Counted from the stretch's first letter, positions 1 through 7,857 are shown. The stretch: DNA of 64,000 nucleotides from Aromatoleum aromaticum EbN1 (GCF_000025965.1 NC_006513.1:3534001-3598000); one strand, 5' to 3'. Translations and numbers: made by a program. Notes: a model not told the origin generated them from the sequence alone.

Positions 1-1
1 G

Positions 2-145
2 GCAATGCGTTACCGCAGTGTCGCCTCGATCCTCAAGAGCGGGCTCGACCGCGCACCGCTCCCCACTCCCACTGCCGCTAGCCAAACCGAACTGGCGCTC
101 CCCGCCGTGCACGAGAACCTGCGCGGGGCGCGCTACTACCACTGA
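2..145 (+). CDS. istA: IS21-family transposase IstA, C-terminal end only
   Basis: The reading frame entering from the left edge ends at a TGA at 143-145. Its 47 or so visible residues include [15 protein letters not shown] near the start and [11 protein letters not shown] at the end, the typical closing segment of IS21 DDE transposases. IstA catalyses strand transfer and works with the ATPase IstB encoded 22 bases downstream. The DDE core lies outside the window, so activity cannot be assessed. The short visible segment and the istB neighbour together make the assignment good. Confidence 0.8.
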   Translation, partial: AMRYRSVASILKSGLDRAPLPTPTAASQTELALPAVHENLRGARYYH

Positions 146-167
146 TTCCACCCACCGGAGAACATCG

Positions 168-902
168 ATGCTGATGCAACACAGCCTGCAACAACTGCGC
201 ACCCTGCACCTGGAAGGCATGGCCCGCGCCTTCGAGGAGCAGCTCACCCAGCCCGCCATCACCGCGCTCAGCTTCGAGGAGCGCTTGGCGCACCTCATCG
301 ATCGGGAGTGCCTGCTGCGCGACGGCAAACGCATCGATCGGCTGCTCAAGGCCGCCCGCATCAAAGCCGCTGCCGCCTGCCTGGAGGACGTCGACTACCG
401 CGCCGGGCGCGGCCTCGAGCGCAGTCAGATCGCCGCGCTCGGAACCGGCCAGTGGATTCGCCACCACCAGAACTGCCTCATCACGGGCCCCACCGGCAGC
501 GGCAAGACGTGGCTCGCCTGCGCGCTCGCCAACGCGGCGTGCCGGCAGGGCCTCGCGGCCTACTACGTGCGTCTGCCGCGGCTCTTCGAGGAGCTGCGCA
601 TCGCGCATGCCGATGGCAGCTTCAGCCGACGCCTCATGCAGCTCGCGCGCATGGATCTCATCGTCATCGACGATTGGGGCCTGGCCGCGCCGTCGGCGCA
701 GGAGCGAAGCGACCTGCTGGAGCTGCTCGACGACCGCGTCGGCACGCGTTCGACCGTGATCACCAGCCAGCTGCCGATCGAGCACTGGCACACCTACCTG
801 GGCGACCCGACCTTCGCCGATGCGATCCTCGATCGCGTCGTGCACGCCGCGCACAAGCTCGCCCTCAAGGGCGAGTCGATGAGAAGAAAGGAAAAGGCAT
901 GA
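168..902 (+). CDS. istB: IS21-family transposition helper ATPase IstB
   Basis: IstB is the AAA+ ATPase that assembles on target DNA and stimulates the IstA transposase. The protein is 244 residues, normal for the family. It shows a Walker A motif GPTGSGKTW, a Walker B segment LIVIDDWG and a sensor-1-like VITSQLP. The start chosen is the ATG at 168, preceded by GGAG at 157-160; the frame is open further upstream, but that part overlaps istA. It follows istA by 22 bases as in other IS21 elements. No disruption is visible. Confidence 0.92.
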   Translation: MLMQHSLQQLRTLHLEGMARAFEEQLTQPAITALSFEERLAHLIDRECLLRDGKRIDRLLKAARIKAAAACLEDVDYRAGRGLERSQIAALGTGQWIRHHQNCLITGPTGSGKTWLACALANAACRQGLAAYYVRLPRLFEELRIAHADGSFSRRLMQLARMDLIVIDDWGLAAPSAQERSDLLELLDDRVGTRSTVITSQLPIEHWHTYLGDPTFADAILDRVVHAAHKLALKGESMRRKEKA

Positions 903-1185
903 GGCCGTGCGCGCGAGACGCCTTACCCACAGGCGCCCGCCCGCCAGCGTATGAGGCGCGCTGGCGGCCGCCTGTGGATAAGCCTGCGCCGTGCCCCGAA
1001 TTGACCGTGATCGTGACCGACACGGTTAGAATCTGAACACCACGCTTCGCGCGCAGACCCCCCGGTCACGTTCGTCGGTGCAGGCGGTCACGTTCGTCGG
1101 AATGCGCACCGGGGCTGATGGTACGGCCCGATAACCGCATCATGTCGTGGAGCATGGTGCGGCTTTTTATTTTTTGCAGACGAAT

Positions 1186-1284
1186 ATGAAAAAACTGAAA
1201 GTCATGTCCGTGGTCGGCACCCGGCCCGAGATCATCCGCCTGTCGCGCGTGCTGGCCGCGCTCGACCGGGATTGCGAGCGATGA
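1186..1284 (+). pseudogene. UDP-GlcNAc 2-epimerase (WecB-type), N-terminal fragment
   Basis: An ATG at 1186 starts a frame reading MKKLKVMSVVGTRPEIIRLS, the nucleotide-binding N-terminus of non-hydrolysing UDP-N-acetylglucosamine 2-epimerases. After about 28 codons the match stops and a TGA follows at 1282-1284. The full enzyme is about 370 residues, so over 90 percent is missing. It runs directly into the tail of a different glycan gene, which points to a deletion that removed everything between two surface-polysaccharide genes. Confidence 0.6.
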
Positions 1285-1459
1285 GCAGGTGGGCCAAGTG
1301 TGCGAAGACAACCAGGTGGAGAACTTGCTGGGTCTGGCTGAAAAGCTGCTGGCGCAGATCGAGACGGACGCCGGGCTGGCGGAACGGTGTTTGGGGTTGT
1401 TCGAGCAGCGGTTTGCGGTGCGGCAGACGGTGAAGCAGATTGTGGCGGCGCTGGAGTGA
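1270..1459 (+). pseudogene. Glycosyltransferase-like C-terminal fragment
   Basis: From about 1270 another frame reads DEQVGQVCEDNQVENLLGLA and continues to a TGA at 1457-1459. It has the charged helical look of the C-terminus of a family 4-like glycosyltransferase. No start codon or donor-binding core is present. The join with the epimerase fragment lies near 1270-1275, so this is the distal scar of the same deletion. The family assignment is tentative; the truncation is clear because the frame has no usable 5' end. Confidence 0.4.
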
Positions 1460-1474
1460 GTGAAGGTGTAGGTG

Positions 1475-1828
1475 ATGCGTAGCGCGCTGTTTGCGGCTGC
1501 CTGCCTGGCGGTGGCGGTGCTGTCGCTGCTGCCCGGCACGGCGCTGCCGCCGGTGGCCTTCAACGTGTGGGACAAGGCGCAGCACGCGGGCGCCTTTGCC
1601 GCGCTGGCCGTGCTGGGCCTGTGGGCGTTTCCGCGCTGGCCGGTGGCGGTGGTGGGGGCGTTGCTGGTGTATGGCGTGTTCATCGAGCTGGCCCAGGACG
1701 CCACCGGCTGGCGCTATGGCGACTGGCACGATTGGCTGGCCGATGCGGTGGGGGTGACGCTGGGGTTCATGGCGTGGCGGTGCGGAGCGTGGTTCAGCTG
1801 CAGTGCGGGCGCGCCAGCAGTGCGCTAA
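1475..1828 (+). CDS. VanZ-like small membrane protein
   Basis: A 117-residue protein with a hydrophobic N-terminal segment and further membrane segments. It carries VanZ-family signatures: DKAQH after the first hairpin, then GVFIELAQD, a conserved Arg and DWLADAVG near the C-terminus. VanZ-like proteins are multi-membrane-spanning; their biochemical role is unclear outside teicoplanin resistance, and in Gram-negatives they often lie near polysaccharide genes. The ATG at 1475 is preferred; an in-frame GTG lies just before it at 1472. It follows the glycosyltransferase fragment by 15 bases and probably belonged to that locus. Confidence 0.65.
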   Translation: MRSALFAAACLAVAVLSLLPGTALPPVAFNVWDKAQHAGAFAALAVLGLWAFPRWPVAVVGALLVYGVFIELAQDATGWRYGDWHDWLADAVGVTLGFMAWRCGAWFSCSAGAPAVR

Positions 1829-1831
1829 GGA

Positions 1832-3130
1832 CTCGTTAAAAAACAACTTGAACAGTAAGGTCGACGCCGTTATGCTGCGCAAATGGCATCTACCGATGAT
1901 GAGATTGAGCAGCGTTACCAGCTTTTGTCGAGCCGGCTGGATGAGCGACAGCGTCGGCTGTTTGTAGCGACGGAGGCGAAGGTGTTTGGCCGAGGCGGCA
2001 TTTCGGCCGTATCGAGGGCGACGGGGGTATCGCGCGTAACGATCACGGCTGGCCTGGGTGAGCTGGAATCTGACGCGGTTGCGGAGTCCGCCCCTTTGCC
2101 GCCAGGGCGAGTGCGTCGTTTGGGCGGGGGGCGCAAGAAGCTTGCGCAGACCGATCCCACCCTGCTGTCCGACCTTGAAATGCTGATTGACCCGGTGACA
2201 CGGGGTGACCCTGAGTCGCCGCTGCGCTGGACCTGCAAGAGTTTGCGGAAATTGGCCGACGAACTGCGTAGCCAGGGGCATCAAGTGAGCCATGTCGTCG
2301 TGGGGGAACTGCTCAAGGCGCAAGGCTACAGCCTGCAGGCCAATGCCAAGACGCTTGAAGGGGGCGATCATCCGGATCGCGATGCTCAGTTTATCCAGAT
2401 CAATGCCCGCGTCGGAACTGCGCTCGAAGCGGGCGAGCCGGTCATCTCGGTGGACACCAAAAAGAAGGAGCTGGTCGGCGCCTACAAAAATGCCGGTCGG
2501 GAATGGGAGAAGGCCGGCCGGCCGGTCGAAGTCAAGGTGCATGACTTCATTGATCCCGATTTGGGACGTGCCAACCCATACGGCGTCTATGACGTTGGCG
2601 CAGACCAGGGGTGGGTCAGTGTAGGGACCGATCATGACACCGCGGCCTTTGCAGTGGAGTCGATCCGCCGCTGGTGGTTCGCCATGGGCCAAGCCCTATA
2701 CCCCGGAGCCCGCGAATTGACGATCACGGCAGACGGCGGTGGGAGCAACGGCTCTCGAGTGCGTCTGTGGAAGCAGGAATTGCAGACGCTGGCCAACGAT
2801 CTTGGATTCCCGGTTCGGGTTTGCCATTTCCCGCCGGGCACCAGCAAGTGGAACAAGATCGAACACCGGTTATTCTCGTTCATCAGCATGAACTGGCGCG
2901 GTCGCCCGTTGATCAGCCATGAGGTCATCGTCAATCTGATCGGCTCCACAACGACTCGTTCCGGTTTGGCAGTGCGCGCGCAACTCGACACCAACATCTA
3001 TCCCAAGGGAGTCAAGGTCCCTGACGACGCATTCGCCGCTATCAATATCGAACGCGATCCTTTCCATGGCGAATGGAATTATCGAATCAGCCCCAGAGCC
3101 CAATAATTGTTCAGGTTATTTGCGAACAAT
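1832..3130 (+). mobile_element. ISAzo13-family insertion sequence
   Basis: A single transposase gene is bracketed by imperfect inverted repeats of about 23 bases, at roughly 1832-1854 and 3108-3130, with about 16 of 23 positions matching by eye. The inner parts are best conserved (AACTTGAACA on the left; TGTTCAGGTT on the right, which is inverted). The exact outer ends and target duplication were not resolved. The element sits directly downstream of the VanZ-like gene. Confidence 0.75.
1883..3106 (+). CDS. ISAzo13-family DDE transposase
   Basis: The protein is 407 residues, normal for ISAzo13-family transposases. An N-terminal HTH-like region (GGISAVSRATGVSRVTITAG) is followed by the conserved ISVDTKKKELVGAYKNAGRE block, the DVGADQGWVSVG segment, ITADGGGSNGSR and PPGTSKWNKIEHRLFSF; these hold the acidic catalytic residues. 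The start is the ATG at 1883. The frame is intact and both ends of the element are recognisable, so it may be active. The family was named from an Azoarcus-type host, in keeping with the rest of the window. Confidence 0.92.
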   Translation: MASTDDEIEQRYQLLSSRLDERQRRLFVATEAKVFGRGGISAVSRATGVSRVTITAGLGELESDAVAESAPLPPGRVRRLGGGRKKLAQTDPTLLSDLEMLIDPVTRGDPESPLRWTCKSLRKLADELRSQGHQVSHVVVGELLKAQGYSLQANAKTLEGGDHPDRDAQFIQINARVGTALEAGEPVISVDTKKKELVGAYKNAGREWEKAGRPVEVKVHDFIDPDLGRANPYGVYDVGADQGWVSVGTDHDTAAFAVESIRRWWFAMGQALYPGARELTITADGGGSNGSRVRLWKQELQTLANDLGFPVRVCHFPPGTSKWNKIEHRLFSFISMNWRGRPLISHEVIVNLIGSTTTRSGLAVRAQLDTNIYPKGVKVPDDAFAAINIERDPFHGEWNYRISPRAQ

Positions 3131-3335
3131 TCCTAATTGAGGATACAGGACGAAACGAGGTGTTCTGGTTTCCAGCATCAGGTTATCAGCGCGAACAAAG
3201 GGACACCCACTTTGTCCTTGCCCGGTAACCGGGCGGGCAAAAGGGCTGTCTTCTCTCATTACACATAAATACACAACAGGATTGATCGCTGCGCAACATC
3301 TACCGGCAGGCCGGATGGGATTGGAGGTGAGGAAC

Positions 3336-3443
3336 ATGTTGTATCCCGTGTACGTGCATAAGGACGAGGGCCGCGTGCTCACCCCGGCGGCGCTACCTCC
3401 CAAGTTCCGTAGTCAGGTCCTGCACGAGGCGCAAGCAGTATGA
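3336..3443 (+). pseudogene. Chimeric TA remnant: HicB-like start joined to another antitoxin tail
   Basis: The ATG at 3336 follows a good ribosome site (GGAGGTGAGG, 3323-3332) and starts MLYPVYVHKDEG, the typical first strand of HicB antitoxins. After 12 residues the sequence changes to RVLTPAALPPKFRSQVLHEA and stops at 3443. That tail resembles the end of the MNT-type nucleotidyltransferase partner of HepT, and it overlaps the following hepT-like gene by ATGA in the usual way. It appears to be a fusion of two TA genes. The tail assignment rests mainly on context. Confidence 0.45.
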
Positions 3444-3784
3444 ACAAGAAGGCCCTGCGGCTGAACGACTACGTGCACCCCGTGCGCGATGCCGCTGATC
3501 GCATCCAGCGTTACACGTTTGGCAAATCGCAGCTCGATTTCACCGCGGACGAGCAACTGCAGGATGCCGTCGTTCGCAACATCGAGATCATCGGCGAGGC
3601 CGCCCGCAACGTCAGCCTGCATGCGCCGGAATTCGCGCAGCAGAACGTCCAGATCCCTTGGGCAGCACTGTACGCCATGCGAAACCGGGTGAGTCATGGC
3701 TACTGGACCATCGGGGCGATCGGCCCGAGGGGCGCGGCCCCCTCTATCGGCCGGCGGCCGAATCGCCGTGAGCTCAGATCTTGA
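3440..3784 (+). pseudogene. HepT-like RNase toxin, C-terminus replaced
   Basis: The first 90 or so residues match HepT (DUF86, HEPN superfamily) toxins, including the HEPN active-site motif R-X4-H-X-Y in RNRVSHGY. HepT proteins are HEPN-fold toxins neutralised by an MNT nucleotidyltransferase. After HGYW, near base 3705, the expected C-terminal helix is replaced by an unrelated Arg/Pro-rich tail (GAIGPRGAAPSIGRRPNR). The motif is present but the fold is incomplete. Its upstream partner is reduced to a fragment, so the module is probably dead. Confidence 0.6.
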
Positions 3785-4160
3785 TGATCGTATCGCTGTA
3801 ACGCGACACGAGATGGTCATGCGTCATCAACCGCATCGGTTCGACAAGCGCCTGCGCCACCAGAATCCGGTCGAACGGATCCTGGTGGTGTGCAGGCAGG
3901 TCCTCGACCGCCACGACATGTTCGGCTTCGATCGGTAGCAATCGATAGCCCGACTCGCCGAAGTAGCGCGCTGCATCCTGGCTGGAGACGGGCATATCGC
4001 CGCGCCCGAGCGAATGTTTGATGGCAATTTCCCATACGCTTGCAACGCTGACCCAAACCGTGGTTTTGCGCGACGAAATCAGCTCTCTGGCTTTGTGCGG
4101 CAGCTTCGGACTGTCCGTGATTGCCCACAGGGCGACGTGCGTATCCAGAAGCAGATTCAA
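3774..4160 (-). CDS. PIN-domain toxin, VapC type
   Basis: A 128-residue PIN-domain ribonuclease. The N-terminal acidic residue lies in MNLLLDTHVALW, a central Glu in SVWEIAIKHSLG, and the C-terminal acidic cluster in DPFDRILVAQAL and THDHLV; these coordinate the metal in VapC toxins. It overlaps the upstream Phd-type antitoxin by ATGA, so the pair is translationally coupled on the minus strand. Its 3' end overlaps the broken hepT by 11 bases, which suggests that insertion or rearrangement of this module truncated hepT. Confidence 0.85.
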   Translation of the reverse strand: MNLLLDTHVALWAITDSPKLPHKARELISSRKTTVWVSVASVWEIAIKHSLGRGDMPVSSQDAARYFGESGYRLLPIEAEHVVAVEDLPAHHQDPFDRILVAQALVEPMRLMTHDHLVSRYSDTIIKI

Positions 4161-4405
4161 GATTGCTCTCCGCCCATGAACAGCTGCGCCACTTCCTCGT
4201 TGCTGGCGTCGATGTTGTCCGGCACCTCGAATTTGCCTTTCGCAACACCGAGGCGCTGGCCTTCCGGCAGCGTGTCGATCGGCACCAGCTTGGCGACCGG
4301 GCGGCCATTACGGGCGATGACGATCTCGCGTTCCTCCCCTAGCTCGATGGCTTCGACCAAACGGAACAGCGAAGACTTTGCCTGAAGCATATTGACGGAT
4401 TGCAC
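4157..4405 (-). CDS. Phd/YefM-family antitoxin
   Basis: An 82-residue antitoxin. The N-terminal half is the Phd/YefM DNA-binding fold (NMLQAKSSLFRLVEAIE, then IVIARNGRPVAKLVP); the C-terminal tail (DNIDASNEEVAQLFMG) is expected to wrap the VapC toxin. The GTG at 4403-4405 is preferred because AGGAG lies six bases upstream on the minus strand; an ATG lies four codons further in. The promoter region extends into the DNA shared with the second H-NS copy, where the same ribosome-site sequence reappears without the gene. Confidence 0.82.
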   Translation of the reverse strand: MQSVNMLQAKSSLFRLVEAIELGEEREIVIARNGRPVAKLVPIDTLPEGQRLGVAKGKFEVPDNIDASNEEVAQLFMGGEQS

Positions 4406-4910
4406 AGGGTTCTCCTGAAATTCGAGATTAGTCTAGTCTGGCTAACCTGCGAGTGCAACCTGAAGTGCCGTGTGCGAGCCGTCGCAAAACGTGGCCGATC
4501 ACCGATTTTGCCGCGATGTTGGGATATGCTCGCGCCGGTCGGAAAATTCGAGAAACATAAACGGAGTACGCGGAATGAGCACGTATCAGGAAATCCTCGC
4601 GCAGATCGAAGCGCTCAAGCAGCAGGCCGAAGAAATGCGGCAGGCCGAGATCGCCGGGGTGATCGCCGATATCCGGCAGAAGATCAGCGACTACAACCTC
4701 AGCGCGGCCGACCTGGGCTTCGGCGCGCCGGCGCGGGCCGAGAAACCGGCTGCGGGCAAGCGTGGGACGGTGAAGGCGAAATACCGCAACCCGGCCACCG
4801 GCGCGAGCTGGTCCGGCCGCGGCGTGATGCCGAAGTGGCTGAAGGCCGAACTGGATGCGGGCAAGGCGAAGGAGGCGTTCCTGATTGCGGATGAAGGGGC
4901 GCAAGTGTGA
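4405..4910. repeat. Long direct repeat, copy A (H-NS-like gene plus upstream DNA)
   Basis: About 505 bases comprising the upstream region of the minus-strand antitoxin and the complete H-NS-like gene recur at 8662-9168 in the same orientation with scattered substitutions. The similarity starts at the antitoxin ribosome site and ends just after the H-NS stop codon. The 4.2 kb between the copies contains four or five TA modules, so recombination between the copies could delete or duplicate that block. Confidence 0.85.
4575..4910 (+). CDS. H-NS-family nucleoid protein, copy 1
   Basis: A 111-residue H-NS-like DNA-binding protein. The N-terminal 45 residues form a coiled-coil oligomerisation region (ILAQIEALKQQAEEMRQAE). 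A Gly/Ala/Lys linker follows, then the C-terminal AT-hook-like domain YRNPATGASWSGRGVMPKWL, close to the betaproteobacterial H-NS consensus. The start is the ATG at 4575, with CGGAG 12 bases before it. H-NS proteins silence transferred, AT-rich DNA, which suits a position inside a mobile-gene island. A second copy lies at 8831-9169. Confidence 0.88.
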   Translation: MSTYQEILAQIEALKQQAEEMRQAEIAGVIADIRQKISDYNLSAADLGFGAPARAEKPAAGKRGTVKAKYRNPATGASWSGRGVMPKWLKAELDAGKAKEAFLIADEGAQV

Positions 4911-4941
4911 TGAATTGCGTTCGCGACGGGGATCGATTGCG

Positions 4942-5370
4942 ATGAAATCCGGAGCCGGGATTTCGGGGGTGCCCGCCGCGGGCGGGGAACGGGTGTGGAA
5001 AATCGTCGCCCTGGCGGCAGTGGTCGCGCTCTTCACCGGCGGCGGCCACACGCAGGCGGTCGCGGGGCCGTGGGACAAGCTGATGCTTGCGACCACGTTC
5101 AGCGTGCTGGCGCTGTCGCTGGTGCGCGGTTTTTCGCTGCCGCTCGTCCGGGCAGGCGTGGCGGTGGCGTTGTTCGGGGTCACCGACGAGCTGCATCAGA
5201 CCACCTTGCCGGGACGCGATCCCCGAGCGGGGGACAGGGTCTTTGCAATCAAGCGCTCGCCCTCGCGGGCGTTTTGGCGGCGGCTGGGGCCAGTCGGTGT
5301 GCGCCATGGAGGTGAAGAGGCGTCGGGCGGGGCGGAGAGTTCACGCTGCCCTGCGGGGCTGCGCCTATAA
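4942..5370 (+). pseudogene. VanZ-like membrane protein, C-terminus lost
   Basis: The first 100 residues match VanZ-like proteins: a membrane segment (IVALAAVVALFTGG), WDKLMLATTF, two further hydrophobic stretches, and the signature GVTDELHQTTLPGRDPRAGD. The next expected element, the last membrane helix, is missing; the frame continues as a basic, low-complexity sequence (RVFAIKRSPSRAFWRR) to a stop at 5370. The 3' end was probably lost when the downstream TA module arrived. Compare the intact VanZ-like gene at 1475-1828. Confidence 0.5.
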
Positions 5371-5384
5371 TCGGGTTAGCCAAC

Positions 5385-5651
5385 TTGCTCAGGAAGTGTC
5401 GTTATGTCCCAGTCTACGAAGCAAAGACTCGGTTTTCTGAGCTCCTCGCCGCCGTGGAGCATGGCGAGCAGGTGATCATCACGCGGCGCGGGCGGGCGGT
5501 CGCTCGGATCGTCGCCACCGAGGAGCCGCCCGAGTCCACCGAGTCGCGGCGTGCACGGGTGGCAGGTACTTTTGCTCGGCTGCGGGAACTGCGGCAGGGC
5601 TTGACTCTGGACATGGATGTTCGCCAGGCGATCGAAGACGGTAGGGACTGA
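5385..5651 (+). CDS. Phd/VapB-family antitoxin with uncertain start
   Basis: The protein has the Phd/YefM fold start VPVYEAKTRFSELLAAVE, then VIITRRGRAVARIV, and a tail of the VapC-binding type. The only in-frame start is TTG at 5385. The best ribosome site (AGGAAG, 5391-5396) instead points to the ATG at 5404, which is in another frame. Removing one T at 5402-5403 would give an MSYVPVYEAK start, so a one-base insertion may have damaged initiation. Its stop overlaps the next start as TGATG, the usual antitoxin-toxin coupling. Confidence 0.6.
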   Translation: MLRKCRYVPVYEAKTRFSELLAAVEHGEQVIITRRGRAVARIVATEEPPESTESRRARVAGTFARLRELRQGLTLDMDVRQAIEDGRD

Positions 5652-6022
5652 TGCCATTCGTCCTGGATGTTAGCAAAATCGCTAACATCCAGGGCATGAA
5701 CTGGACAGTCAGTTACTTCAACGAGCGCGTGCGGGAGGAAATCACCAAATGGCCAGTCGGCATCTACGCTGACTTCCTGCGCCTCATCTTCCTGATGGAA
5801 GAGCACGGTGCTGACCTGCGCCTGCCGCACTCTCGCGCCATGGGCGATGGCCTCTTCGAGCTGCGCTGCAAGGGTGAGGAAGGAATTGGCCGAGTGTTCT
5901 ACTGCACGTTGGTCGGACGCCAGATCGTCATCCTGCACAGCTTCATCAAAAAGACGCAGGAAACTCCAGACCGGGAGCTGAAGACTGCCCGCAAGCGACT
6001 GAAGGAGGTCAAACATGGATAA
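5651..6022 (+). CDS. HigB-type RelE-fold toxin, behind a VapC N-terminal stub
   Basis: From M at 5696 the protein (MNWTVSYFNERVREEI to KRLKEVKHG, 108 residues) is a phage Gp49-like HigB toxin, a ribosome-dependent mRNA interferase family. The ATG at 5651 overlaps the preceding antitoxin stop and begins MPFVLDVS, which is the start of many VapC toxins. The vapC gene therefore seems to have been replaced after seven or eight codons by higB. Translation may begin at 5651 (good ribosome site, GGTAGGGA) or at 5696. It overlaps higA by 8 bases. Confidence 0.75.
   Translation: MPFVLDVSKIANIQGMNWTVSYFNERVREEITKWPVGIYADFLRLIFLMEEHGADLRLPHSRAMGDGLFELRCKGEEGIGRVFYCTLVGRQIVILHSFIKKTQETPDRELKTARKRLKEVKHG
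5662..5693. promoter_or_regulatory. Perfect inverted repeat in front of higB (probable HigA operator)
   Basis: Two exact 13-base arms, CCTGGATGTTAGC at 5662-5674 and its complement at 5681-5693, flank a six-base AAAATC centre. It lies three bases before the native higB ATG at 5696 and coincides with the codons of the VapC stub. HTH antitoxins of HigA type bind such palindromes to repress their own operon. In RNA it would form a strong hairpin over the start region. The operator role is inference. Confidence 0.65.
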
Positions 6023-6326
6023 AGAGCATTTCAAGCCGGTTCGCCTGGACACCAAGGCCGAACTTGCCCGTGCCATGCAACGGCCGGGATTCAAGGCTGC
6101 GTGGGACGGACTGGAGGAAGAGTACGCGGCACTCAACGAGCTGCTCCAGGCGCGCAAGCAAGCCGGCCTGACGCAGGAAGAAGTCGCTGCGCGCATGGGC
6201 ACGACCAAGAGCGCCGTGTCGCGTCTGGAAGCATCCATTCGTAGCGAAAGCCATTCGCCCTCGTTCGCCACGCTGCGCAAGTACGCACACGCCTGCGGCA
6301 AGCGACTGGTCATCAAGATGGTTTAA
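6015..6326 (+). CDS. HigA-type antitoxin, XRE-family HTH
   Basis: A 103-residue antitoxin. An N-terminal segment of about 40 residues is followed by an XRE helix-turn-helix: LLQARKQAGLTQEEVAARMG then TTKSAVSRLEAS, ending CGKRLVIKMV. It neutralises HigB and represses the operon through the HTH. It overlaps higB by 8 bases, so the toxin-first order is that of higBA systems. A hairpin terminator follows at 6330-6365. A copy of its last ten codons, slightly diverged, survives at 10234-10263. Confidence 0.85.
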   Translation: MDKEHFKPVRLDTKAELARAMQRPGFKAAWDGLEEEYAALNELLQARKQAGLTQEEVAARMGTTKSAVSRLEASIRSESHSPSFATLRKYAHACGKRLVIKMV

Positions 6327-6329
6327 TTG

Positions 6330-6365
6330 AAAAATCGGGGACGGACGGGAAGGATCCCGATTTTT
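6330..6365 (+). terminator. Rho-independent terminator after higA
   Basis: Perfect 10-base arms AAAAATCGGG (6330-6339) and CCCGATTTTT (6356-6365) enclose a 16-base loop, and the right arm ends in five Ts. It begins three bases after the higA stop and fits termination of the higBA transcript. Confidence 0.65.
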
Positions 6366-6367
6366 CG

Positions 6368-6660
6368 GTGATTACCGCTGATACCACGCTCGGCGTGCTG
6401 TGCAGCGAGCATCCCGGCATCGCGGTGCTGACGGAGCCCGAATCGGTCAGCGCGCTGATCGAAGGCATCGAACGCTGCCCGAGTCATTGCTGGCCGAAGT
6501 CCTCGACTTCGCCGAGTTCTTGCGGGCCAGGCATGCCGGGCCCGCATCGGTCGCAGGCGGCCGCGATTTGCGCGATTTGTGCGACGGGCTGGAACACTCG
6601 ACAACTTTCAATGAACCCCCCGAGCTCATCCAGCGGCGGCTGCGCGATGAATGGCGCTAA
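6368..6660 (+). pseudogene. Frameshifted VapB-like (DUF2281-type) antitoxin
   Basis: A GTG at 6368 starts a frame reading VITADTTLGVLCSEHPGIAV and on to ALIEGIE. Near 6475-6480 the homology jumps to another frame reading LPESLLAEVLDFAEFLRARH and ending NEPPELIQRRLRDEWR at a TAA (6658-6660). LPESLLAEVLDF is typical of short DUF2281-like antitoxins paired with PIN toxins. One inserted or deleted base therefore splits the gene. It overlaps the start of the PIN-toxin remnant by 14 bases, as a functional pair would. Confidence 0.55.
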
Positions 6661-6884
6661 GTTCCTGCTGGACACCAATTTCATCCTCGGGATGCTGAAG
6701 TCTTCACCTGCCGTTCTGGAGACGCTGGCTACCAGGCATTTGACTGCGAGCCAGTGTGCGTTCAGCGCAGTTACGCGGATGGAGTTGCTGGGTTTCCCGG
6801 GCACCCGATGAGGAGCGGTTGATTCGGACGACGCTCGAGCAGTTCCGATATCTGGCGATCAGCTTCGAGGTGGAAGAGAAAGCC
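6647..6884 (+). pseudogene. VapC-like PIN toxin, frameshifted and truncated
   Basis: The ATG at 6647 starts MNGAKFLLDTNFILGMLKSS, with the first PIN acidic residue, and runs to SAVTRMELLGFPG with the second. Near 6805 the frame is lost; the homologous continuation PDEERLIRTTLEQFRYLAIS lies in another frame until about EVEEKA near 6884, where similarity ends. The C-terminal acidic pair needed for metal binding is absent. Together with the frameshifted antitoxin it is a dead vapBC module. Confidence 0.65.
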
Positions 6885-6980
6885 AGCACTCCACGCTTGA
6901 CGAAAAAGGACCCCTCCGACCCCAGTGCGAGCGGTGTCCTGTTCAGTCGCGACGAGCACGCTGACCCGATAGTAACTGTA

Positions 6981-7009
6981 ATGACAATGCCTCTACGTCT
7001 TCCTATACT
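6981..7009 (+). promoter_or_regulatory. Sigma-70-type promoter of tacAT
   Basis: ATGACA (6981-6986) and TATACT (7004-7009) are separated by 17 bases, and each matches five of six consensus positions. The site lies 30 bases before the tacA ATG and probably drives the tacA-tacT pair. TacA-type antitoxins usually autorepress at such a site. Confidence 0.6.
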
Positions 7010-7038
7010 GGCAACCTCAAGCAAGAGGAGCGACGATC

Positions 7039-7814
<776 letters not shown>

Positions 7815-7857
7815 CGCAGAACAGTAATGATGAAAGAGCTGCCCCATTTGCCCATTT

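Larger units (their letters stand above)
1..1108 (+). mobile_element. IS21-family element, right-hand part
   Basis: The window opens inside an IS21-type element: the last codons of istA, all of istB, then about 200 non-coding bases ending in a TG...CA-type terminus at about 1108. Two copies of a 15-base repeat lie at 1064-1078 and 1086-1100, 22 bases apart, matching the multiple terminal repeats known at IS21-family ends. The left end lies outside the window, so completeness and target duplication cannot be judged. A reverse-oriented copy of the last 26 bases recurs at 9947-9972. Confidence 0.85.

Noticed and set aside
3180-3250. A hairpin (TTGCCCGG...CCGGGCGGGCAA) as a terminator or attachment site
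   Set aside because: No gene ends here and no T-run follows; it may be only GC-rich self-complementarity.
4480-4530. A promoter for the H-NS-like gene (TTGCCG ... TATGCT)
   Set aside because: The spacing between the boxes is only 11 bases, so it does not qualify as sigma-70.
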